In this document: piece by piece, positions 28,545-35,118 of the stretch
Layout of the letters: each line of letters begins with the position of its first letter
How positions within the stretch are numbered: the first letter of the stretch is position 1
Source: Betaproteobacteria bacterium
GTDB lineage: Bacteria > Pseudomonadota > Gammaproteobacteria > Burkholderiales > Casimicrobiaceae
Direction of reading: 5' to 3'
Assembly (NCBI GenBank): GCA_003153475.1
Contig: PLYT01000030.1
Span: 20,875 to 58,285, forward strand
Length of the DNA stretch: 37,411 bases
Notes under the pieces: model-generated
Database searches by the model: none
What the model was told of the DNA's origin: nothing
The model's input: only the letters and a program-made list of their open reading frames with translations
Program-made: the position numbers and the translations under genes

Positions 28545-29189
28545 ATGGATATCGAGAAGTGCCGCTACATCGTCGTCGAGGGCCCGATCGGCGCGGGCAA
28601 GACCAGCCTCGCCCGAACGCTTGCGGTCTCGCTCGGCGCCGACACCTTGCTCGAGGCGCCGGACGAGAATCCCTTCCTCGCCCGGTTCTACGAGGACATG
28701 CGCCGCTTCGCGCTGCCCACACAGCTCAATTTCCTTTTCCAGCGCGTCGATCAGTTGCGCGGATTGGCACAGCTCGACATGTTCGCCCGGCATACGGTCG
28801 CCGATTTCCTGCTTGACAAGGATCCGCTGTTCGCGCGGCTCAATCTTTCCGACGACGAATTCGTGCTCTACGACAAGGTTTATTCGCATCTGAAGCTGCA
28901 GACGCCGACGCCCGACCTGGTGATCTATCTGCAGGCGCCGGTGACGACGCTGATCGAGCGCGTGCACCGGCGCGGCGTCGGTTACGAGCGGGGGATATCC
29001 GAGCATTACCTAGCGCGCCTGGCCGACGCGTACAGCCGCTATTTCTACCAGTATGCCGGCGCGCCGCTCCTGATCGTCAACAGCGAGCGCCTCAATTTCG
29101 TCGACGAGCCCGGCCACCTGCAGCTGTTGCGCAGCCGCATCGGCGCGATGCGCGGGCAACGCGAGTTCTTCAACCTCGGCTCGAACTGA
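28545..29189 (+). CDS. Deoxynucleoside kinase family protein
   Basis: A 214 aa kinase of the deoxyadenosine/deoxyguanosine kinase family, which phosphorylates deoxynucleosides for salvage. It has the P-loop GPIGAGKT at 13-20, EAPDENPFLARFYED at about 37-51, and the LID-like IERVHRRGVGYERGI with arginines that contact phosphates. Which deoxynucleoside it prefers cannot be read from the sequence. It starts 12 bp after folK and completes pcnB-folK-kinase. In many betaproteobacteria panB follows here; instead the next gene is convergent. Confidence 0.88.
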   Translation: MDIEKCRYIVVEGPIGAGKTSLARTLAVSLGADTLLEAPDENPFLARFYEDMRRFALPTQLNFLFQRVDQLRGLAQLDMFARHTVADFLLDKDPLFARLNLSDDEFVLYDKVYSHLKLQTPTPDLVIYLQAPVTTLIERVHRRGVGYERGISEHYLARLADAYSRYFYQYAGAPLLIVNSERLNFVDEPGHLQLLRSRIGAMRGQREFFNLGSN

Positions 29190-29211
29190 GCACCGTCGCG
29201 CTCGCGACCGG

Positions 29212-30101
29212 TCAGCCGATTTTCTGGCGTACCCTCGTCGGACGCAGCGCCAGCGCGTTGCCCGCGATCGCCAGCACGACGCCCAGCGCGCCGACCCAGG
29301 TCCAGCGGTAGCCTTCGAACAAGGTCGATAGCGCCAGTGCGATCACCGGCGTCGCCACCGCCGTATAGGCCGCGCGCGCCGCGCCGATCCGCCGAAGCAA
29401 GGTGAGATACGCGCCAAATGCGACGACGCTGCCGAACACGGTGAGATAAACGAGCGAGGCGAGATACGCCGGCCGGGTGTCGAACGTCCACTCGACGCCC
29501 TGGACTGACGCCGTCACGGCCGCGACCAGCGCGCCGTAAGCCATGCCCCACGCGTTGCCGGCCAACGTCGGTATGCCGGCGCGCTGGTTGCGCTGCGCGA
29601 TCAGGTTGCCGCTGCTGGCGATGACTGTCGCGCCGAGTCCGAACGCCACACCGTAGGAAACGGCGCCGCCATCGCGCGCCTGCGCGATCTCCGGCAGGAA
29701 CAGCAAGGCGACGCCCGCGACGCCCATCGCGGCCGCGACGAAGGTCCGCGCGGTCAATGGTGTGCCGAAGAACACTCGCATGCCGATCGGGTTCAGGAAG
29801 ACGATCGTCGAGAACAGCACCGCGACCAGGCCGGAAGGCGCAAAACGTTCGGCCCAGTAAATGCCGACGTAGTTGAGCCCGAAGAGCGTTACGCCGACCG
29901 CAGCCAGACAGGCGTGATTTTGGCGCGAAAAACGCAGCGAGCGGCCGGTGACCACGCGGCCAGCAGCGCCGCCGCGAGCGCGAAGCGGTACGCGACCGCG
30001 ACTTCGGGAGCGACCCCGGTGAGCTGATACTTGATCGCCAGCCACGTCGATCCCCAGATAACCGAGATGAGGACGAACAGCCAGGTTGCGTCGATCCGCA
30101 T
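29212..30101 (-). CDS. EamA-family membrane transporter, frameshifted
   Basis: A drug/metabolite transporter-type permease with two five-helix EamA units; substrate unknown. The N-terminal part (MRIDATWLFVLISVIWGSTW, then AVAYRFALAAALLAAW) is in one frame. The rest, from GRSLRFSRQNHACLAAVG to GNALALRPTRVRQKIG at 29212, is in another. Adding one base at about 29952 (a CC on the plus strand that would be CCC) yields AWVTGRSLRF and a 296 aa protein of normal length with about ten hydrophobic segments. ATG 30101 lies 5 bp after the stop of the AlkX-like gene, so they form one operon. A homopolymer read error is the simplest explanation. Confidence 0.78.
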
Positions 30102-30106
30102 GCGCT

Positions 30107-31195
30107 TTAGGCGCCGTCGACGTCGAGAAATGCCGCGAAGCGCGCGAGCTCGGCGTCGAGCTCGCGGCGAAAGCCGACATCCCGCGGACGCTTGCGCGCG
30201 AAGGCAAGCTCGACGTCGAGCTTGCCGCCGCGGGTGGTGACGTTGGCCCAGCCGATCGCTGCATCGCGCCAGAGGAGCGGCAACGCGTAGTACCCGAACC
30301 GGCGCCCGGACGCTGGCGTGTAAGCCTCGAAGCGGTACGCCCAGTCCCACAGCCGCTCGAAGCGACGCCGGTCCCAGACCACTGGGTCGAATGGTGCAAG
30401 CAGGCGCACCTCGGCACGCGGCTCGCAGCGTACATTTTCGTCGGCCGGCCAGAAATAGCGCTCGCCGTCCACCGTGGCGCTCGCGACCCAGGCGCTGCGC
30501 ATGACGCGACTGATCGCGGCGGCGCGCGCCTCCGCGCTCAACGAACGCGTGTCGATCATCTTCGCCAGCGACTTCAGGCTGTTGTCGCTCAACGGCGCAT
30601 ACAGACGAACGAGCAGCCGTATCAGGCCCGTGGCGCGGACGGCCGGCGTCGAGGTCCGGGCATCCTCGGTCTCCAGATCGTAGACACGGGTGCCATTGAC
30701 GCGCCGCGCGACGCGAAGCACGCCGCGGTAATGCAGCAGCGCGAGGACGCGCGTCGTCGCCGCCGACTGGCCGCCCCAGCCGTTGACGGTGCGCTGCGTG
30801 CCGAACGCGCGCGCCAGATCGCGTGGATGCGTCGCGCCGTGCAGGCGGACGTGCGCGAGCACGCGAGGCGGAAGCTGCGGATGCTCGCTTTCGATATGAA
30901 AGCGTGGCTCGCCGGCGCGCGGGTGGAGCAGCCGGCGCGTCTCGCGCGGAAGCACGCCATAGACGTGCACGTAGTCCTCGACCACGGGCAAATCCGGGTA
31001 ACGGCGATCAAGATCGCCGTTACGATAGTTCGCAACGCGATGCCGGAGCACCAGATCCTGCGCACGCGCCGGCGCGCGGATCGGATCGATCTGGACGAAG
31101 CCCAGCGCGCGGATCGCCGCCTCGAGTTCCCGCGGCGGAAACAGCGATCGCGAAACCGCATACGCGCGCAGCGCCGCGGCGTCGAATCTCGCCAT
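30107..31195 (-). CDS. Winged-helix DNA glycosylase of the YcaQ/AlkX family
   Basis: A 362 aa HTH_42-family protein. E. coli YcaQ (AlkX) removes bulky N7-alkylpurines and unhooks interstrand crosslinks with a Q-x-D catalytic motif; here LGFVQIDPIRAPARAQD shows Q35-I36-D37 at the matching place, so activity is likely. Other conserved parts are RNGDLDRRYPDLPVVEDYVH and the C-terminal LLAPFDPVVWDRRRFERLW. ATG 31195 has a G-rich Shine-Dalgarno (GGGGGTGG); 21 further upstream codons look unnatural. It is followed at 5 bp by the EamA transporter, an arrangement that could pair repair with export of a DNA-damaging compound, which is inference only. Confidence 0.88.
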   Translation of the reverse strand: MARFDAAALRAYAVSRSLFPPRELEAAIRALGFVQIDPIRAPARAQDLVLRHRVANYRNGDLDRRYPDLPVVEDYVHVYGVLPRETRRLLHPRAGEPRFHIESEHPQLPPRVLAHVRLHGATHPRDLARAFGTQRTVNGWGGQSAATTRVLALLHYRGVLRVARRVNGTRVYDLETEDARTSTPAVRATGLIRLLVRLYAPLSDNSLKSLAKMIDTRSLSAEARAAAISRVMRSAWVASATVDGERYFWPADENVRCEPRAEVRLLAPFDPVVWDRRRFERLWDWAYRFEAYTPASGRRFGYYALPLLWRDAAIGWANVTTRGGKLDVELAFARKRPRDVGFRRELDAELARFAAFLDVDGA

Positions 31196-31549
31196 CACGC
31201 CACCCCCGGTGCGACGATCTTCAGCAGCGCGCTCGAGCTCGCGGTGGCGTCCGTGCACCAGGCGTCGGCGATTGTACGCAACAGACCGAGACCGACAATC
31301 GCAGCACCGCCCAGTGCCGCTGGCACTTCACGGCGCGATGCATTTCCGAAGGCGAAACCGAAGAGATACACGGCAAACGAGCGGATGGCGCTGCAGGCGC
31401 GACCCGGAAGCTTACCGCAGTGGCGCGGTGCCGATCGCTCGTTTAGTGACCCGAGGCATGGAACTTGCTCAATTGACGGCGAAAACCGGATCGAGTCGGC
31501 AGTCGCCAGGCAACCGACCGGTGCCGGTCCCTTTTTGCTCGAGGCTGTC
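31196..31549. other. Divergent promoter region between AlkX-like and FimV-like genes
   Basis: 354 bp without a plausible gene. It holds the AlkX-like promoter listed separately. In front of the FimV-like start, a GACCG/CGGTC 5-bp hairpin with a GTGC loop (about 31516-31529) is followed by CCTTTTTG, resembling a weak terminator inside the leader. TTGACG at about 31475 has no matching -10. Confidence 0.45.
31271..31298 (-). promoter_or_regulatory. Sigma-70 promoter candidate for the AlkX-like/EamA operon
   Basis: On the minus strand TTGTCG, a 16-bp spacer and TACAAT. Predicted start near 31264, about 69 bases before the ATG at 31195. Confidence 0.45.
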
Positions 31550-32803
31550 ATGCGCATTTCGAATTTGCTTGCTGCTGTACTTGGCGTCATCGCCAGCACG
31601 CTCGCGCTGCTGGCGGCGCCGTGCGCGGACGCCCTTTCGCTCGGCGACGCCACCCTGCAATCGTCCCTCGGGCAGCCGTTGCGAGTCGCCGTCCCGATCG
31701 GATCGGCAGAAGGTCAACCGCTCACCGCCGCGTGCGTCCACGTCATTGCCGACGCCGCCGGAGGCAGCGGGCCACCGCAGCTACTGACGGGCAGAGTCAC
31801 AATTGATCGCAGCACGGCCGGGGCTCAGCTGGTGGTGACGACCGCCCGCCCGGTCAACGACCCGGTGGTCCGGCTGGCGGTTCAAGCCAGCTGCGACGGA
31901 ACCACCCGCCGCGACTACGTCGTGCTCCTCGATCCGCCGTCGACGGGCGCTGCAACTTGGGCCCGCGCCCCGCTCGCCGCTGACACGAAGTCTGTTGCAG
32001 CGGCGCCGCCCGCACGCCATACGAATCCCGCGACCACCGCCGTCGCCCCGGCCATCACCCATCTCGCTGCCTCGGCGTCCGGCGCCGCAGTGCAGGTGTC
32101 GGTGCCCAGCACGGTCGCTGCGGAGCCGGTACATGCGCCGGCGACCACGCTGTCGAGCCGCGGCGGAAGCTCGTTCATTCCCGAAGCGTCGGCGGCCGGA
32201 TTGCCTCGCGCGTCGTCGGCTCAGGGCGACCTGATGCTGGCCGATGCCGAGCCGCAGGTCGCGCCATGGTGGCCGCTCGCGGCCGCACTGCTGGTCGTCG
32301 CCGCACTCGCGCGATGGCTGGTTCCGATGCGCCGCCGCTCCGCAATGGAACCTCCGGCATGGGTCGCGCCGACCGCACGCACCGAACCCAATCCCTCGGT
32401 GTCCGGCAGAGCTGCGTCGAAAAGCGTCGGCAAGACCGGTTACTTCGCCGCGATGACCGAGCCCGGCCCCGAATTCCCGCGCGGCTCCTCGAACGCCAAG
32501 CGCACCGCTTCCGCGCCTGAGGTCGCAAAGGCCCAGTCCCAGCCGGCTGCGGCCAAAGCCGCATCGACGATCGAGGATCGCCGTTTCGCCGATTTCGACG
32601 CCGATATGATGGAGGAACAAACGATCCGGGCCGAGTGGGCCAAGGCCGTGAACGACGGCGCGATCGACATCGGCAGCGATTCCATACTCAAGGCCATCGA
32701 CGACGCCGAACGCGAAATCCAGGGGCCCCCGATGCATCCGAAGCAGGTCGCGCTCGACCGCTCGCTCGACGACGAATTGGTGCCGCGCAACGCGCGCGGC
32801 TGA
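31550..32803 (+). CDS. Short FimV-like membrane protein
   Basis: A 417 aa protein with the FimV N-terminal domain. A signal peptide (MRISNLLAAVLGVIASTLAL, ending near ADA) is followed by LSLGDATLQSSLGQPLRVAV, the hallmark of the FimV/TspA periplasmic region, then a Pro/Ala-rich linker. One membrane segment lies at about 240-257 (WWPLAAALLVVAALARWLVP), and the cytoplasmic tail is acidic (FADFDADMMEEQTIRAEWAK). It lacks a LysM domain and the long TPR-bearing tail of full-length FimV, which is often more than twice as long. FimV-type proteins organise polar type IV pili; no pilus gene is near. GAGG precedes ATG 31550. Confidence 0.8.
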   Translation: MRISNLLAAVLGVIASTLALLAAPCADALSLGDATLQSSLGQPLRVAVPIGSAEGQPLTAACVHVIADAAGGSGPPQLLTGRVTIDRSTAGAQLVVTTARPVNDPVVRLAVQASCDGTTRRDYVVLLDPPSTGAATWARAPLAADTKSVAAAPPARHTNPATTAVAPAITHLAASASGAAVQVSVPSTVAAEPVHAPATTLSSRGGSSFIPEASAAGLPRASSAQGDLMLADAEPQVAPWWPLAAALLVVAALARWLVPMRRRSAMEPPAWVAPTARTEPNPSVSGRAASKSVGKTGYFAAMTEPGPEFPRGSSNAKRTASAPEVAKAQSQPAAAKAASTIEDRRFADFDADMMEEQTIRAEWAKAVNDGAIDIGSDSILKAIDDAEREIQGPPMHPKQVALDRSLDDELVPRNARG

Positions 32804-32838
32804 CGCCCTGCCCAAACGCCTGCGTCGCCCGGCGTCAG
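32800..32838. terminator. Inverted repeat between convergent FimV-like and adaptor genes
   Basis: CTGACGCC at 32800-32807 (containing the FimV-like stop) pairs perfectly with GGCGTCAG at 32831-32838, with a 23-base loop. Its place between two convergent genes suggests a shared terminator, but there is no T-run. Confidence 0.35.
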
Positions 32839-32866
32839 ATCGCCGGTATCCGTTGGTCGACGTCGA

Positions 32867-33811
32867 TCATTCGCCGCGCAGCCCCGGCCCCTGCGGCGCA
32901 GGCTTGATCAGCGCATCGGCCCCGAGCTCGGGTAGCGAGCCGAGCACCGCTTGCTCGCCGCTCCTGGCGTCGCCGGCGAACGTGGTCAGCTCGCCGAGCT
33001 TGCGGCCCGGCGTCACTGCAACTTCCACCGCCTTGTCGCCGCGAAGCACGTAGAGCACCGTCCTGCCTTCGCGCCGCGTCAGTGCGTCGGAAGCCACCGC
33101 GGTGAGCGGCTGCTGCTGCTCCGCGGTGATGGGCTGCGACAGAAACGAAACCCTGGCGCTCATTTCCGGCAAGACGCGCGGATCGATCGTGTCGAACCGC
33201 ACCTTGGTCAGCACTGTTGCCTTGGCCCGGTCCATCGTGGGCATGATTTGCGCGACGGTGCCGAGAAAGCGCGCGTCCGGCAACGCATCGAGCGTGATCT
33301 CGCAGGGCTGGCCGGCTCGAACCTTGGACCGGCTCGATTCGAGAACGTCGGCCTCGACTTGCAGCGTGCTCAGGTCGGCCATGCTCACCAAGGCCGCCTT
33401 GGAATCGGCAGTCGACGAAAACGGCGTTACCAGATCGCCGACGTTCGCGCTCCTGGACAGGATGACGCCATCGAACGGCGCGCGGATCAGAACGTCCTGC
33501 TGCACCTTGACGTCGCGGGCGTCCAAGCGTGCGATGACGTCGCCCGCCTTGACGCGCGAACCTTCGGCCACACCCAGCCATTCGAGGCGACCGGAAACCT
33601 TCGACGATACCGCTGCCTTGCGCTGCGCCACGACGTAACCGGTCGCGCCGAGCACTGCGAACTCTTGCGAAGGATAGACGGTGACGACAGGCGTCGTCGG
33701 CACAAGAACGGCATGAGGGTGCGCTGCATACCACGTCGCAGCTCCGATCGCAATCAACGCGACGGCGGCGAGCGCCCATCGGCGGCGCAGGCGGCCGATG
33801 CGCTTGCTCAC
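32867..33811 (-). CDS. Periplasmic adaptor (HlyD/MacA-type membrane fusion protein) lacking the coiled-coil hairpin
   Basis: A 314 aa membrane-fusion protein with an N-terminal anchor (WALAAVALIAIGAATWYAA at 12-30). The lipoyl half-motifs are GYVVAQRKAAVSSKVSGRLE at 58-77 and VLIRAPFDGVILSRSANVGD at 107-126. A beta-barrel (QVEADVLESSRSKVRAGQPC) and membrane-proximal domain follow. In this family a coiled-coil hairpin of about 70-100 residues normally separates the half-motifs; here only DARDVKVQQD lies between them. The start is GTG 33811, 4 bp after the hydrolase stop; ATG 33853 is the alternative. No RND or ABC transporter gene is adjacent. Family membership is clear, but whether it can join a tripartite pump is doubtful. 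Confidence 0.85.
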   Translation of the reverse strand: MSKRIGRLRRRWALAAVALIAIGAATWYAAHPHAVLVPTTPVVTVYPSQEFAVLGATGYVVAQRKAAVSSKVSGRLEWLGVAEGSRVKAGDVIARLDARDVKVQQDVLIRAPFDGVILSRSANVGDLVTPFSSTADSKAALVSMADLSTLQVEADVLESSRSKVRAGQPCEITLDALPDARFLGTVAQIMPTMDRAKATVLTKVRFDTIDPRVLPEMSARVSFLSQPITAEQQQPLTAVASDALTRREGRTVLYVLRGDKAVEVAVTPGRKLGELTTFAGDARSGEQAVLGSLPELGADALIKPAPQGPGLRGE

Positions 33812-33815
33812 CGGG

Positions 33816-34682
33816 TCACCCGGCGAGAAACGACTCGATTGCTGCCGCGACACGTGTCGGCTGATCGTGGTGCAGCATGTGCCCGGCGTCGGCGATCGTC
33901 GTCAGACGGCCATCGCGAAAGTTCGCGACTCGCCGCTCGAGCCCCGCCTGATCTTCGCCCAGCCAGCGCGGCACGAACGAATCACCGGCAGCGACCCACA
34001 GCACCGGAGCGCTGATCCGCTGCCAGGCCGCGCGCACCTCGTCGGGGCGGTAGACGGTCGGAAACGGCAGCTTGTGACGAGGGTCGGAGCGCAGCCGCGC
34101 GCTGCCGTCAGGCAACGCTTCGGCCCAGTGTCCGGCAAGAAACTCCGCGTGGTCGCGCGCCATGCGCGGATTGTTCTTCTGCAGGCGATCGGCGACGGCG
34201 GCGAGGTTTGCATACGGCGCAAATGACGGCGGATCGCGGAGCGCGTCCAGCCATTTCAAAAGCTTTTCCGGTGCGATCTCGGGCTTCTCGGCAGGAATGC
34301 CGAAGCCTTCGAGCGATACCAGTCGGGCGACGCGCTGCGGCCGCACACCGGCGTAGATGCAGGCGACATTGCCGCCGAGGCTGTGGCCGACGATGCGCGC
34401 CGGCACGTCCGGCGTGAAATGCTCGAGCAGCGCATCGAGGTCTGCGATGTAATCGGCGAACCAGTAGCCGTCGGCGCACCACGCACTTTGGCCGAAGCCG
34501 CGCCAGTCGGGCGCGAGCACGTGCCAGTCGCGGGTCAGCGCGTCGACCAGAAACTGGAACGATGCGCCGACGTCCATCCACCCGTGCAGCATGAAAATCT
34601 TCGGCGCCGCAGCATCGCCCCAGGTTCGTACGTGGTACTTGAGGCCGCGCACGACGAGAAACTGCGATGTCGAGGCCGTCAT
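33816..34682 (-). CDS. Alpha/beta hydrolase
   Basis: A 288 aa alpha/beta-hydrolase of unknown substrate. MLHGWMDVGASFQFLVDAL supplies the oxyanion loop, GHSLGGNVACIYAG the nucleophile elbow Ser, and DAGHMLHHDQP the catalytic His near the C-terminus; the middle cap domain is LLKWLDALRDPP and surrounding helices. The frame runs upstream to 34838, but ATG 34682 (MTASTSQFLVVRGL) matches the natural start. It lies 43 bp after the lipoprotein gene and 4 bp before the adaptor gene on the same strand, so three genes may form an operon. No secretion signal is seen; probably cytoplasmic. Confidence 0.87.
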   Translation of the reverse strand: MTASTSQFLVVRGLKYHVRTWGDAAAPKIFMLHGWMDVGASFQFLVDALTRDWHVLAPDWRGFGQSAWCADGYWFADYIADLDALLEHFTPDVPARIVGHSLGGNVACIYAGVRPQRVARLVSLEGFGIPAEKPEIAPEKLLKWLDALRDPPSFAPYANLAAVADRLQKNNPRMARDHAEFLAGHWAEALPDGSARLRSDPRHKLPFPTVYRPDEVRAAWQRISAPVLWVAAGDSFVPRWLGEDQAGLERRVANFRDGRLTTIADAGHMLHHDQPTRVAAAIESFLAG

Positions 34683-34725
34683 GGCGGCATCGGCCGCGCC
34701 AGTCACCGCGATGTTCGCCCGGTCG

Positions 34726-35082
34726 TCATTTCTTCTTGCACAGGAAGTTTCCGTCCTGCCACCCGGTGCGGTACTGGCCATCGCTTTTGAAACGGACCGG
34801 ATCCTTGTGCTCGACGCTGCCGATACTGGCACAGCCATCGGCGTAGCCTTGCCGGTATGGCAATGGAAAGCCCTGCAGGTTGACGTTGGCCGGCGGATTC
34901 GGGTTCCTGGTCGGCGGCGCCTGCGGCTTGGCCGGCACCGAAGGCTCGGTCCCGGGTCCCGCGGGCGGCGCAGCTTGTTCGCCGGGCAGCGGCGGCGGGA
35001 CCGCCGCGCACGCAGCGAGAACGACGGCGATCGCTAGCGCGACGAGGGCGCGGCGCACCGGTATTTGCAAAGTGGCGATCAT
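34726..35082 (-). CDS. Small lipoprotein of unknown function
   Basis: 118 aa. A signal sequence (VRRALVALAIAVVLAAC) ends in the lipobox LAAC with the acylated C25. A Pro-rich linker (PPPLPGEQAAPPAGPG) follows, then a compact C-terminal domain PYRQGYADGCASIGSVEHKD and YRTGWQDGNFLCKKK. The two Cys and the GYxDGC/GWxDGxxxC pattern recur in small proteobacterial lipoproteins of unknown role. The start is ATG 35082. It is divergent from dnaE with only 36 bp between start codons, so their promoters overlap or lie inside the neighbouring genes. Confidence 0.8.
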   Translation of the reverse strand: MIATLQIPVRRALVALAIAVVLAACAAVPPPLPGEQAAPPAGPGTEPSVPAKPQAPPTRNPNPPANVNLQGFPLPYRQGYADGCASIGSVEHKDPVRFKSDGQYRTGWQDGNFLCKKK

Positions 35083-35118
35083 CGGGGTCGGCAGCGGAAG
35101 CGAGTAAAATTGTACCTC

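Noticed and set aside
31466..31482. Sigma-54-like TGGAACTTGCT before the FimV-like gene
   Set aside because: The GG and GC elements are too close together for a -24/-12 promoter.
30086..32803. A 905-codon plus-strand open frame ending in the FimV-like gene
   Set aside because: The first 488 codons run antisense to the AlkX-like gene and are low-complexity. The real gene starts at the signal peptide at 31550.
35065..35110. TTGCAA and TAAAAT as a dnaE promoter
   Set aside because: The 34-bp spacing is far too long. Only the -10-like hexamer is mentioned, under dnaE.
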